From positions 186,001-250,000 of the forward strand of contig JBEHYT010000001.1 in assembly GCA_048498035.1 (NCBI GenBank): a DNA stretch of 64,000 nucleotides, read 5' to 3'. The stretch is from CADEDV01 sp048498035 (GTDB lineage: Bacteria > Bacteroidota > Bacteroidia > Chitinophagales > Chitinophagaceae). Below the pieces are notes generated by a model. The model was not told the origin of the DNA and did no database searches. It saw only the letters and a program-made list of their open reading frames with translations. The position numbers were made by a program, and so were the translations under genes. The first letter of the stretch is position 1. Each line of letters opens with the position of its first letter. Below, in pieces: positions 49,911 through 57,833 of this stretch.

Positions 49911-50502
49911 CTTTCAAGTTACTTAATAGCAGGTCAACTTCCAAAAGTCCACAACAGCTGCCAGTCTGATAATCAATAGCACTACTTAAACGATAGTCTG
50001 CAGCACATCTGACAAGGCCTGCAGCAACCGGATTTTCATGTATGTAACCGATCTTTTGCATTGTAAAAGGAATACTGAAACATTCCTTTGGATGGTTGTC
50101 TTATCGCCAGAATTGGTATTCATTGTTCCGGGAATTTGCCTCGCCGCATTTTCGGAAAATTGAAAGCATCCAATCCTTCCGGCTTTCCTGCCGGTTCGCT
50201 GTAATGGCTTTCACGATCTGGGTTGACGTGAAGCTTTTGAAGTCTCTTAAAATGGCACTCAAATCCTGGTTACAAGCAGAAGCCACAAGATGCATATGAT
50301 TCTGCATCAGGCACCAGGCATTCAGGATCAATCCGCGCTTTTGCTGGCAGTATCTCAAGCTGTCAAGAATTATATCCTGGTATATTGGCCTTGTAAACAC
50401 ATCAATCCATTCAACCACTGCAAAACTCAAATAATGGACAGCAGATTGATCCCTGATTTTATAGCCACCGGAAGACATAGTCGCATCAATTTTGTAATGC
50501 AA
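49891..50502 (-). pseudogene. REP-associated Y1 (IS200-like) transposase, one nonsense codon
   Basis: The first 133 codons read as a Y1 transposase: SAVHYLSFAVVEWIDVFTR, and the HUH motif in WCLMQNHMHLVASA. An in-frame TAA at 50101-50103 interrupts the FWR-DNHPKE region, where relatives have glutamine. Reading on gives 69 more codons in the same frame (IGYIHENPVAAGLV, GLLEVDLLLSNLKDQRRCS) to TGA at 49891. So a single point mutation inactivates an otherwise complete gene. RAYT transposases mobilise short palindromic REP elements; here spacer repeats and a related hairpin flank the gene on both sides. Confidence 0.88.
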
Positions 50503-50570
50503 GCTATATCCTGGATCAGCAAATTACATGCGCAAATGCTCAGAAAGTATCGGCTTTATATTGAATTAAA

Positions 50571-50696
50571 ACTGGCTGGTTTTTGTAGGCAGCAGTTGTT
50601 AAAATTGCTCCGTAGCCAATGCTACGGAGCGCAGCTAAGATTTTTATGATGGACTGTAGGCTACAGATAGCAGCGGAACACTACGGACAGCTGGGG
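50571..50696 (-). repeat. Spacer repeat beside the transposase gene
   Basis: A full copy in reverse orientation, with GCTCCGTAGC-CAAT-GCTACGGAGC near 50608-50631 and an additional end motif (GACTGTAGGCTACAGATAGC, then CACTACGGACAGCTGGGG). It lies between the 3' end of an immunity gene and the 5' end of the Y1 transposase pseudogene. Confidence 0.85.
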
Positions 50697-50752
50697 AAAA
50701 TCGAAACATTAATCCTCAACTGTCAGTCAGCTATTAAATATTACATTTTATT

Positions 50753-51202
50753 TTAATAGATAGGACGATAAAGCCTGTACTCTCGCTTTCCTTTAAGTGA
50801 AAATCCTTCGTTGTACTTGAAATTATTGGTGCATTTCCCGTCCTGACCAAACAAACTGATTAAAGTACGAGATGAACCGTAGTACTCTACAAGTATATGG
50901 CTTGTGAATAAGTTCTTAAGAATTGTTGATATAGCGAAACGGGACTTCTTTAAATCTTTATCTGACCAGTCAATCGCTTCCGCTATTCTATCCAATCTAA
51001 TTTCCAAGCCTGTTCGTGTGAACGTTAAGCTTAGTGGCAAATTATTATGGCCTCCTTCATTTAAGTTGATTTTAAGCCAAGATTCCATAGACATTTCATC
51101 CACTGAAAAATCAGGGTTTGCAAGCAAATGAGGGGCGTTGATTTCATCCAGCACCCTGTTTACTAAATCTACTTTTTCTGATACTTCTTTAGTATAGATC
51201 AT
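50753..51202 (-). CDS. Candidate immunity protein
   Basis: A 149-residue protein (MIYTKEVSEKVDLVNRVLDEINAPHLLANPDFSV...GKREYRLYRPIY). No family recognised. A frameshifted toxin tail ends 2 nt upstream. A partial cassette 3' repeat (from about 50697) and a complete spacer follow downstream. Confidence 0.62.
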   Translation of the reverse strand: MIYTKEVSEKVDLVNRVLDEINAPHLLANPDFSVDEMSMESWLKINLNEGGHNNLPLSLTFTRTGLEIRLDRIAEAIDWSDKDLKKSRFAISTILKNLFTSHILVEYYGSSRTLISLFGQDGKCTNNFKYNEGFSLKGKREYRLYRPIY

Positions 51203-51204
51203 GG

Positions 51205-51660
51205 CTATGGAGCTAGTCCTAGATTGAAAAGTGAGCGCTTTACTTGAATAGACGGATTGGCAAAACTATTTGGCACAAAACTTCTAGGAACATATATGTG
51301 AAATCTCGCAATATTCGGATTTGTCGAACTAGAACCAACTCCAATTCTAAACTTGTAACCCCATTCTCCCGCAGAGTTCGTTCCAGTTGACCACCCGGCT
51401 TTAAATAGCTCTCCTCCTTGATTTAATGTTCCTTGTGCATTTGCTGCTGAACTTCCAAACCTGGTAGAGGTAATTGCAAATTTCTCACTTAAAAACAGTC
51501 GTTCTCCAAACGTTCCCCCTTAGCGGCACTCTCAATCCCTGCTTCATTGACCACGTGTTTGGCGGCGGCTCCGGCAAACGAAGTTAAAACTTTCCTCAAC
51601 ACAGCGGCTCCCGAAACCGCGGGACAGCCTCCCTGTTAATCCGCTTATGTTAAAACCTGC
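51205..51660 (-). pseudogene. Frameshifted toxin domain
   Basis: Two frames join near 51525: GCPAVSGAAVLRKVLTSFAGAAAKHVVNEAGIESAAKG, a typical Rhs-to-toxin linker, then GTFGERLFLSEKFAITSTRFGSSAANAQGTLNQGG..ARFHIYVPRSFVPNSFANPSIQVKRSLFNLGLAP and stop. A single-base indel in a G run separates them. The domain is not assigned; the immunity gene follows at once. Confidence 0.7.
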
Positions 51661-51672
51661 TAATCCGTAACA

Positions 51673-52077
51673 TTACCTCCTAAATACCGCTTCTACGCTA
51701 TCGATGATGGGCTGCATAGCCGTCGTAACAATAATGTCATGCTTAGCATAATCATTTTGACGAAATAACATCTGTGAGTTTTCAGGGTGGTTATTCTGAT
51801 AAATTACATTAAGGGACTTGTCAATTAGAAAATCGAAGTCGCTTGTTCGAAATGGGCCGGAGTTGATAATTGGGCACGCCATTTCGTGGCTTTTTCCATC
51901 AACTGAATATCGATAAAAAACAAAAATTCCGCCACTTCGAGTTGCTCCACTCAAATATTGAACTTTGCCCGTTGTAACTTTAAAATCACTTTCAAGAGAT
52001 TTTACACGCTTATATCCGATAAAAATAAGTGCTATACACAAAATTATAAAAGCACCTGTCCAATATATTTTTACCAC
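51673..52077 (-). CDS. Membrane-anchored candidate immunity protein (intact copy)
   Basis: A 134-residue protein with one N-terminal membrane helix (YWTGAFIILCIALIFIGYKR) and a soluble domain (VQYLSGATRSGGIFVFYRYSVDGKSHEMACPIINSGPF), in the style of DUF3592-like domains. A toxin tail lies upstream (52087-52335). A nearly identical but broken copy of both is found at 34262-34625 on the other strand. Confidence 0.65.
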   Translation of the reverse strand: MVKIYWTGAFIILCIALIFIGYKRVKSLESDFKVTTGKVQYLSGATRSGGIFVFYRYSVDGKSHEMACPIINSGPFRTSDFDFLIDKSLNVIYQNNHPENSQMLFRQNDYAKHDIIVTTAMQPIIDSVEAVFRR

Positions 52078-52086
52078 AATGTCGTT

Positions 52087-52335
52087 TTATTTTTTTAGTT
52101 TATCTTCTATAAAATCCGAGGTTGATTGGCCATTTAGTTCCATGGTCCTTTTTAATAGACCATTCATAAAGTTCCGCATCATCACATTTTCAACAACAGA
52201 ACGGTTCAAGTTAGTTACGAGATGACCAGTGCTATTGCCGTATAAGTTGCCGACAAAATTTGCAGTGAAGCCGCTCACTCCAGATTGGTTAAGTTGTAAT
52301 AAATTTCGACCCAGTTGATTGACAGCCGAACTCAT
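52087..52335 (-). pseudogene. Toxin-tail remnant coupled to neighbours
   Basis: An 82-codon frame (NQLGRNLLQLNQSGVSGFTANFVGNLYGNSTGHLVTNL...TSDFIEDKLKK) that overlaps the stop of the DUF4304 gene (TAATG) and ends 9 nt before the membrane immunity gene. Its content suits a toxin C-terminus. It may be translated as a trimmed product by coupling. Its last part recurs at 34262. Confidence 0.55.
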
Positions 52336-52787
52336 TACCCAATAATTCCTAATTCAGCTTTCACGGCAGGCAATAAAAAAAAACTTTTCGGATCAGATTG
52401 GTAAGTATCAATAATATTTCGTTTTGACCTAACTTTTACAAGATAAGGCTGTAGATATTGTTCAAACATTGTTGATAGCTGCTTATCTTTATCCACTTCA
52501 CTGTTATCAAGGTCTAAATCGAAAATTTCATCATATACTGCTGGACACCGTTGAAAAATACTACCCGGTAATTTTTTTAACGCTGATGTTACAGAATCAT
52601 AAAGGCCAAAACTACCCTTAATAAACGTTTTAATATTCAGATAAAAATAATTGCCATAGTCAGATTTTTGCAAATCGACAACAGTGATGGTTTCATCAAA
52701 CTCAATATGCAGAACCCCACTTGTGAAAATAAACCCATATCTTAAGGCAACCCTTTTAAAGATCCGTCTAAAAATTTTCGTTTCCAT
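52335..52787 (-). CDS. DUF4304-family protein, probable immunity
   Basis: A 150-residue protein matching DUF4304: KIFRRIFKRVALRYGF at the N-terminus, then ITVVDLQKSDYGNYFYLNIKTFIKGSFG. DUF4304 genes are often found next to polymorphic toxins and act as candidate immunity proteins. A toxin tail lies just upstream (52812-52945) and another cassette begins at its stop. Confidence 0.75.
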   Translation of the reverse strand: METKIFRRIFKRVALRYGFIFTSGVLHIEFDETITVVDLQKSDYGNYFYLNIKTFIKGSFGLYDSVTSALKKLPGSIFQRCPAVYDEIFDLDLDNSEVDKDKQLSTMFEQYLQPYLVKVRSKRNIIDTYQSDPKSFFLLPAVKAELGIIG

Positions 52788-52811
52788 ACTAATAAGCTTC
52801 TAAACAGTCTT

Positions 52812-52945
52812 TCAATTAAATGTTGAATATTCCGGCATTGTCTTAATCTCCTGCAAGTAGCTTTGTAACTGAGCCTGCCCTGCCATTACTCCATTCGAAA
52901 TATCGAGAAAATCGACCCTTTGCCCAATAAGCAATATAAACTCTT
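52812..52945 (-). pseudogene. Toxin-tail remnant
   Basis: On the minus strand the frame GLKEFILLIGQRVDFLDISNGVMAGQAQLQSYLQEIKTMPEYSTFN ends with TGA at 52812, 24 nt before the DUF4304 start. Pieces of related frames continue upstream to the spacer repeat at 53124. Too little remains for a family. Confidence 0.55.
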
Positions 52946-53123
52946 TTAATCCAAGTCCAATTTACTGCTCTTTTATCTATATGCCCCGTTCATTAGATTA
53001 CCTAAAGCAAGGTTCGACTTACTCGGATTTGCGCCTGCCGCTTTCAAGCTACATCTATATCATTTATTACATCCGTTTGGACACCAAATTTTCCCAGTTG
53101 AACTATATTTTTGGTTTACAATT

Positions 53124-53214
53124 TCCCGGGCTATCCGTAGACTTCCTGAACTCCAGTATAAAAATCTTAACTGCGCTCCGTAGGATCTGATACGAAGTAC
53201 GCTTAAGAACTGCT
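53124..53214 (+). repeat. Spacer repeat copy
   Basis: A diverged full-length copy: CCCGGGCTATCCGTAGACTT, CTGAACTCCAGTATAAAAAT, GCTCCGTAGGATCTGATACG and a right end GCTTAAGAACTGCTG. It separates two minus-strand cassettes. Confidence 0.75.
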
Positions 53215-53286
53215 GAATTTCTATTCGACCTCGATACGAGCTACAAAATAAAATGGATTGATGAGGTGCTCTAATCTATTCGATTG

Positions 53287-54078
53287 TCAAATACCACTTG
53301 CAAAAGATTCTATATCGTTGTAATAATAGAAAAAAGAGCTTCCAATAATATTCTTGGTTTGAAGATATTTTCTATTATTCGATCGTTTATTATTTAAATA
53401 CCTGTCGTCAGTAAAATCATAAATATGATATATATCTCCATTAATTAATTCCAAAACGTTTTCAGAAAAAAAAGTGTATTCAACTATAGGGGCGCTATTT
53501 TCAATCGCATCTAAAATATTATCCAAATAAAACATCTCATTTTTAACCCCAAAATCATAATGCAGTATTTTTAATTCACTTGAAGAGTTCATAATATTGA
53601 TATTAAACCCCTTAAAACTAATTACGGAATCTTGCGCCAAAGGTTTTTTCCGCCAAAACGATAAGCGTAACGAGTCATTAACTACTAAATAAACTCCGTA
53701 AACCGTGTCTCTATCCTCAATACTATAGTATTTACTCTGAGCACAATCATAGCCTTTATACTCCTTCTTGTAGCGTTTTATCATTTTTTTCTCGCTAAAA
53801 AAAATTTGCATTTCTACTACTCCTCCTTTATAACAGAAAACCGTAAACGGATAACTTAGTTCAGACTTGGAAAGTTTCTCAATTCCTTTACAGGACACCC
53901 AATTGACATCCTTATAATAAAGAACAGAATCATAGTTATGTTCATCTATGGTGATATGCACTTCATCTTTTTTTGGATTATTAGATTGATTCCAACTACA
54001 ACCAAATAAACAAAAAAGCATTTCTATAAGAAATGAAAATATTATTGATTTTTTCACTGAGAATGTATTAAGGCTCAT
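53287..54078 (-). CDS. Lipoprotein, candidate immunity factor
   Basis: A 263-residue protein with a lipobox (IEMLFCLFGC) near residue 27. The rest is rich in aromatic and acidic residues with no known motif. A toxin tail (DGPKLAMKPYDDIGGVHDATDLFGADLQKGC) ends just upstream on the same strand, placing it in the immunity slot. A periplasm-facing lipoprotein would protect against a toxin that acts before or during entry. Confidence 0.62.
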   Translation of the reverse strand: MSLNTFSVKKSIIFSFLIEMLFCLFGCSWNQSNNPKKDEVHITIDEHNYDSVLYYKDVNWVSCKGIEKLSKSELSYPFTVFCYKGGVVEMQIFFSEKKMIKRYKKEYKGYDCAQSKYYSIEDRDTVYGVYLVVNDSLRLSFWRKKPLAQDSVISFKGFNINIMNSSSELKILHYDFGVKNEMFYLDNILDAIENSAPIVEYTFFSENVLELINGDIYHIYDFTDDRYLNNKRSNNRKYLQTKNIIGSSFFYYYNDIESFASGI

Positions 54079-54089
54079 TTGAAGATAGA

Positions 54090-54215
54090 CTAATTGTCGT
54101 ATTGTAACTTGCTTCTGCAGCCTTTTTGTAAATCTGCACCAAATAGGTCCGTTGCATCATGCACACCACCAATATCATCGTAGGGTTTCATCGCCAGCTT
54201 CGGGCCGTCACCAAG
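54090..54215 (-). pseudogene. Toxin-tail remnant
   Basis: The minus strand reads DGPKLAMKPYDDIGGVHDATDLFGADLQKGCRSKLQYDN then stop at 54090, 12 nt before the lipoprotein gene. It is followed upstream by a spacer repeat. The family was not recognised. Confidence 0.6.
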
Positions 54216-54270
54216 ATCAAGTTAGCCCTCCAGAGTGAATATGCACTGACGAAACTGTTGTTCCTGGTAC

Positions 54271-54373
54271 TGGTTTTTGCCAAAAGTAGTTGTTAAAGTT
54301 GCTCCGTAGCCGACGCTAAGGAGCGCAGCTAAGATTTTGATGATTGAGTTCAGGAAGGCTACGGAGGGTTGGG
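54271..54373 (-). repeat. Spacer repeat, full copy
   Basis: A reverse-orientation copy with GCTCCGTAGC-CGAC-GCTAAGGAGC near 54301-54324 and GAGTTCAGGAAGGCTACGG. It lies 3 nt downstream of an Imm8-like gene and upstream of the next toxin tail. Confidence 0.83.
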
Positions 54374-54376
54374 TAA

Positions 54377-54697
54377 TTATAGACGCTCAAAATATTTTTC
54401 GAATTGAAAACAAAAGTCATCCCAGTTGTCCACATCTATACCTCTGATTAGTTTGTCAAGAATGTCACGAATAGCTGTTTCGTCGTAATCTTTGCAAATT
54501 ATAATTCCTTTACCCAATAAAGGGTGTCCTTCAGCTATCTTCTTTAACCTTGCTACACTAACTATATTAACACTAAAAGCTTCAGCGCCATAATCTTCAT
54601 CTCTAGATATCTCAATTTCAAAAATGGCCCAGAAATCATCATACGCCTCTCCAAGATCATATCTAATTAGATTAAAATTTTCTAATTTAAATTTCAT
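54377..54697 (-). CDS. Imm8-like immunity protein fused to an Rhs leader
   Basis: About 106 residues from ATG 54697 (MKFKLENFNLIRYDLG), or 112 from ATG 54715. EAFSVNIVSVARLKKIA, GIIICKDYDETAIRDILDKL and DNWDDFCFQFEKYFERL follow the Imm8 layout more loosely than the protein at 26284. The ATG at 54715 is the one in the Rhs core CCTTCGGATG, so the toxin and core have been deleted and the immunity gene now sits straight behind the leader. Confidence 0.68.
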   Translation of the reverse strand: MKFKLENFNLIRYDLGEAYDDFWAIFEIEISRDEDYGAEAFSVNIVSVARLKKIAEGHPLLGKGIIICKDYDETAIRDILDKLIRGIDVDNWDDFCFQFEKYFERL

Positions 54698-54715
54698 ATT
54701 TTCTATTTTAAGCAT

Positions 54716-54810
54716 CCGAAGGGATTTCGTCTAAAGAACCCGTTGACTAATTTAATGAAACCCCTGGAAATCATCTCATACAAAATGGCCGCACGTAATA
54801 CAGCCCGGTT
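54716..54810 (-). repeat. Rhs leader remnant, type L2
   Basis: On the minus strand, GGTTTCATTAAATTAGTCAA and GGGTTCTTTAGACGAAATCC match the end of the L2 leaders at 35.4 and 43.4 kb. The leader runs into the Imm8-like gene instead of Rhs core, showing a deletion. Confidence 0.75.
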
Positions 54811-54832
54811 GCTACATGTTACACCTCATGTT

Positions 54833-55213
54833 TCAGTTCGCGTTTGCATCAAAATGGAAATCACTTTTAATAAAATGTTGATAGTTTAAAAAAGATGACT
54901 CTTTCAAGTCCTCTATCTTGAGAACAGAGTCGCCCTTATCATGATTAATTAGGTGATATTCTATTTCATCATTAACCCTTGTTTTGACTAGCAATATTGA
55001 ATCATTTCCATTTAGGTAGGTGACATATTCAAAGTCTTTCAGAATGTAATGATCTGGACGAGGTTTCTTACGAACAATAAGATAAAATCCCGAATCTTCC
55101 GGGATGTTTAAATTTATTAAGTAGATGTTTCCAATTATTTTTCTGGATTGAGCTTTTTCAACATCAAAAAACCCGCATCCAAATAAGATGCAAAATGAAA
55201 AGAATAGCGTCAA
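54833..55213 (-). CDS. Small lipoprotein, candidate immunity factor
   Basis: About 126 residues; the frame continues upstream through a likely n-region (LKKLLLLTLFFSFCILFGC), so the start is probably a non-ATG codon near 55213-55231. The lipobox is LFGC. The rest is beta-rich (LIVRKKPRPDHYILKDFEYVTYLNGNDSILLVKT). A toxin tail ends just upstream. No family recognised. Confidence 0.55.
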   Translation of the reverse strand: MTLFFSFCILFGCGFFDVEKAQSRKIIGNIYLINLNIPEDSGFYLIVRKKPRPDHYILKDFEYVTYLNGNDSILLVKTRVNDEIEYHLINHDKGDSVLKIEDLKESSFLNYQHFIKSDFHFDANAN

Positions 55214-55235
55214 TAGAAGTAGCTTTTTCAGACCG

Positions 55236-55460
55236 TCAGGTTTTATTTTAATGATTCGATTTATACTTGCTTACAATAGACTCTTTAAATTCTTTGATAA
55301 CTTCATCAATTGGCACGCCCAAAAATACCTTTGATATCTTGAGGAGTTTTTTCATCCAAAAGCAGATAATTTTAAAAATATTTTTTTACCTCCGTTAGTT
55401 GCTGATTGACCGTCTTGGAATCATACACAGTAATCGCCATGTTTTTACCATCATTGGTAA
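55236..55460 (-). pseudogene. Toxin-tail remnants in two frames
   Basis: The minus strand reads MRITNDGKNMAITVYDSKTVNQQLTEVKKYF then stop, and, in another frame, MKKLLKISKVFLGVPIDEVIKEFKESIVSKYKSNH then stop near 55236. They look like one toxin end with a frameshift in an A/T-rich run. The lipoprotein gene follows. Confidence 0.5.
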
Positions 55461-55470
55461 TTCTCATTGA

Positions 55471-55580
55471 ACCGGCTGGTTTTTGTAGGCAGCAGTTGTT
55501 AAACTTGCTCCGTAGCCGATGCTATGGAGCGTAGCTAAGATTTTTATGATGGAGTTCAGGAAGGCTACGGACAGCTGGGG
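55471..55580 (-). repeat. Spacer repeat, full copy
   Basis: A clear reverse-orientation copy: GTTTTTGTAGGCAGCAGTTG, GCTCCGTAGC-CGAT-GCTATGGAGC near 55508-55531, and GGAAGGCTACGGACAGCTGG at the end. It lies between an immunity gene's 3' repeat and the next toxin tail. Confidence 0.87.
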
Positions 55581-55619
55581 TACTTTTACAGAATCTCTTA
55601 ACTTGGCAAAACAAAAATA

Positions 55620-55725
55620 ACTAAATCAAGTCGATCCGCCAGCCTGATTTATTTAATCTGTATCCCTTTTGAAAATTGAGAAATTAATCCTCAACTGTCA
55701 GGTCAATTACTAACTATTACAATTG
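55620..55725 (-). repeat. Cassette 3' repeat
   Basis: The block AAGTCGATCCGCCAGCCTGA to CTCAACTGTCAGGTCAATTA is nearly the same as 46752-46850. It lies directly after the immunity gene at 55732 on the minus strand, before the spacer. Confidence 0.82.
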
Positions 55726-55731
55726 ATTGGA

Positions 55732-56157
55732 TTAGTCATTCTGCTCCCACCCTTTCCATTTTTTTCCTCGTAGAATATCGCTTCCATATTCAAGAAGCAT
55801 ACTCGATACTTTCTCCATCGAATTTTCAAACCCCAACTTAGATGGCATAAAATCGTCATAGTCTTCCGGGCAATAAATTCGGCGCTTCTTTTTTCTGTAA
55901 ATAAGAGTTTCCAAGCCAAGGCTATGGCGACCATCTTGGGTCGTTGGAGGGAATTTATCTGTATCCTTATAAAAATTTATTCTTAAGTAATTATTCTTTT
56001 TAGAGTAAATGACACCAATCATATCATTTTTCTTTATAAAAATGCATTCATAAATTGTATGAACTTCATTGCATGTGCATTTAGAATAGCCAAAATCTGT
56101 TTCCAAAAATGAAAAGGCCTCGTTTACATGATAAATAAAATAATCCAATGACACCAT
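55732..56157 (-). CDS. Candidate immunity protein
   Basis: A 141-residue protein (MVSLDYFIYHVNEAFSFLETDFGYSKCTCNEV..DILRGKKWKGWEQND). No family recognised. It follows the degraded Rhs-tip cassette at 56.2-57.1 kb on the same strand and is followed by the cassette 3' repeat, so the cassette order Rhs core, toxin, immunity, 3' repeat, spacer is complete here. Confidence 0.65.
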   Translation of the reverse strand: MVSLDYFIYHVNEAFSFLETDFGYSKCTCNEVHTIYECIFIKKNDMIGVIYSKKNNYLRINFYKDTDKFPPTTQDGRHSLGLETLIYRKKKRRIYCPEDYDDFMPSKLGFENSMEKVSSMLLEYGSDILRGKKWKGWEQND

Positions 56158-56192
56158 AATTAAGGAATTAAACTTTGTGCAACTTTACCCTT

Positions 56193-57118
56193 TTACAGAT
56201 TCACGTCAAAGCGGCTCCTGTCACTTTGGCGCAAAAATATCTCAAAATCGTAATAGTCGCCGTATCAAAAATTTCCGCCTTTTGTAAACTCGGGACCCAA
56301 TCCAAGATCAATTATAGAATATCCGTGTTGCAGCGCATTGTGCATCCAGGTTCGATTTTCCAAGACTGTCCTGGGGCCACCAATAATGTCATCGGTGATT
56401 GTTTTGACATCGAACCCATACGCCTTCAAGTATTTCGCTGCTGCGTCGACACGTTTCGTCTGATTTCTACCTAAAACTATGGACTTATCGAGGTTCCCCT
56501 GCCCATAAATACTCATCCGTGCGATTTTAGCGCCGGAGGCTTTAACGATATTCTATACATCATCCTTTAACGCATTAATACTTGAAAACTCTCATGTGTA
56601 ACCTTTTCCAAATCCGATATCATTGGGCCCCGATAGGCGGGAGATAGTTCGTTTGCGATTCGAACTTTATTTCCCATGCCAGCTGTTAGCATATCAATAA
56701 TACCCCAGAAATAGCCCCCTTGAATAATACTGATTCCACCGTTCAGTACGACAACTTCTGGTATAATGATGGAGGCTGCTGTATTTGCAATTTTATAGGG
56801 CCTAATGAAATAATCTGACGCATTAGAAAAATCCCTTGCATACCGATAATTCAACATCATTGACCTTCATATCCCTCCACGGCCACCTTTGCTATCGTCA
56901 GGCATACTTTCCTTGTAATCAGCTTCATAAGGTACCCATTCTTGCTGTAGATTCAACTCGCTATTCACCTTACTTGGCCCGGAACTGATAAGTTCAGCCT
57001 GGTTTTTCAACCAATCGGGTTCTAAGCCGTCTATATCAACGTATAGTACCGGGCTATTTCCTGCAAATTGATACGGCGTATAGAATGGATATTTTTTTGT
57101 CACCGGATCCACACTCAA
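56193..57118 (-). pseudogene. Degraded Rhs tip with a toxin domain related to 30.4 kb
   Basis: The minus strand starts with Rhs core (GKFLSVDPVTKKYPFYTPYQFAGNSPVLYVDIDG), preceded by a stop in place of isoleucine in DPRxGKF. It continues in three separate frames: to 56867, then 56860-56567, then 56516-56265 with IVLGRNQTKRVDAAAKYLKAYGFDVKTITDDIIGG and NRTWMHNALQHGYSIIDLGLGPEF. A T-run after GGNF shifts the frame again before the natural end near 56193. At least three disabling changes are present. The same toxin family survives as a fragment at 30413-30561. Confidence 0.82.
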
Positions 57119-57139
57119 GAACTTCCCTTACCTCGGATC

Positions 57140-57161
57140 AGAAAGGCTACGGACAGCTGGG
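57140..57161 (-). repeat. Spacer repeat, partial copy
   Basis: GAAAGGCTACGGACAGCTGG is the outer end of the spacer. It joins the end of an immunity gene to broken Rhs core sequence and even supplies that gene's last codons and stop. Confidence 0.72.
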
Positions 57162-57833
57162 TAATATAGTATTCTTTTTTATAATTTTGTCTACAACTGA
57201 ACTCTGTGATATCGCTTTTTTTTCTAAAGCTGAAATCTTTTCAATTTTTTCAATTGTTTTGATCATATTTACACTAGTGCATTCTCCAGTAAAAGGGTTG
57301 TCGAGTACGCATGGACAAATGGTCGCGATAACTTTAATTATATAAATTTTGTAATTGCCTACTTTGAAAGAAATGTATTTTCTTCTTCTTCGATGGTTTT
57401 TACGCATCCAACTTTCAGTTGCTTTTAAATGAAAAGAGTAGGTTTTTTCCAATTCCGCGACTTTTGATTCACCAACTTTAGTCTTTAAACTAACAAAGGT
57501 GGACGGGATTTTAAACGTATCTGCTTCGCAACATAATAGCAAATTCCCATAATCATATTCTAAATTTAAAGAGCATAGATTTAATGTTTGATTACCGATG
57601 GTTACGGTATCAAATTTTGAAAATTCATCAGATTCCGTTAAAAAGAAATTTCCAATAAAACCGTTACCATCAAATCCAAAGGAGGCAAAATTATTTTGGT
57701 TTTTTTTTGTGAGCCAGCCAAAATAAATAGATTCATTCTGGGCCTTAGACAAAAATGGCGCTACACAGGTAAAAAAGCAGCATATAATACCTAATCGATT
57801 GACATTGGATAGATAACAGATGATTTTATTCAT
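57147..57833 (-). CDS. Exported candidate immunity protein
   Basis: About 228 residues from ATG 57833 (MNKIICYLSNVNRLGIICCFFTCVAPFLSKAQ, a signal peptide). The frame is open upstream through a metalloprotease-like toxin tail, giving a possible fusion of 311 residues from 58082. The mature protein is beta-rich, then basic (WMRKNHRRRRKYISF). Its last residues (NTILPSCP) come from the spacer repeat, so the original end may be lost. Confidence 0.62.
   Translation of the reverse strand: MNKIICYLSNVNRLGIICCFFTCVAPFLSKAQNESIYFGWLTKKNQNNFASFGFDGNGFIGNFFLTESDEFSKFDTVTIGNQTLNLCSLNLEYDYGNLLLCCEADTFKIPSTFVSLKTKVGESKVAELEKTYSFHLKATESWMRKNHRRRRKYISFKVGNYKIYIIKVIATICPCVLDNPFTGECTSVNMIKTIEKIEKISALEKKAISQSSVVDKIIKKNTILPSCP

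Noticed and set aside
29577..57161. CRISPR array
   Set aside because: The spacer repeats are ~100 bp, irregularly 0.5-6 kb apart and separated by genes; no cas gene was seen.
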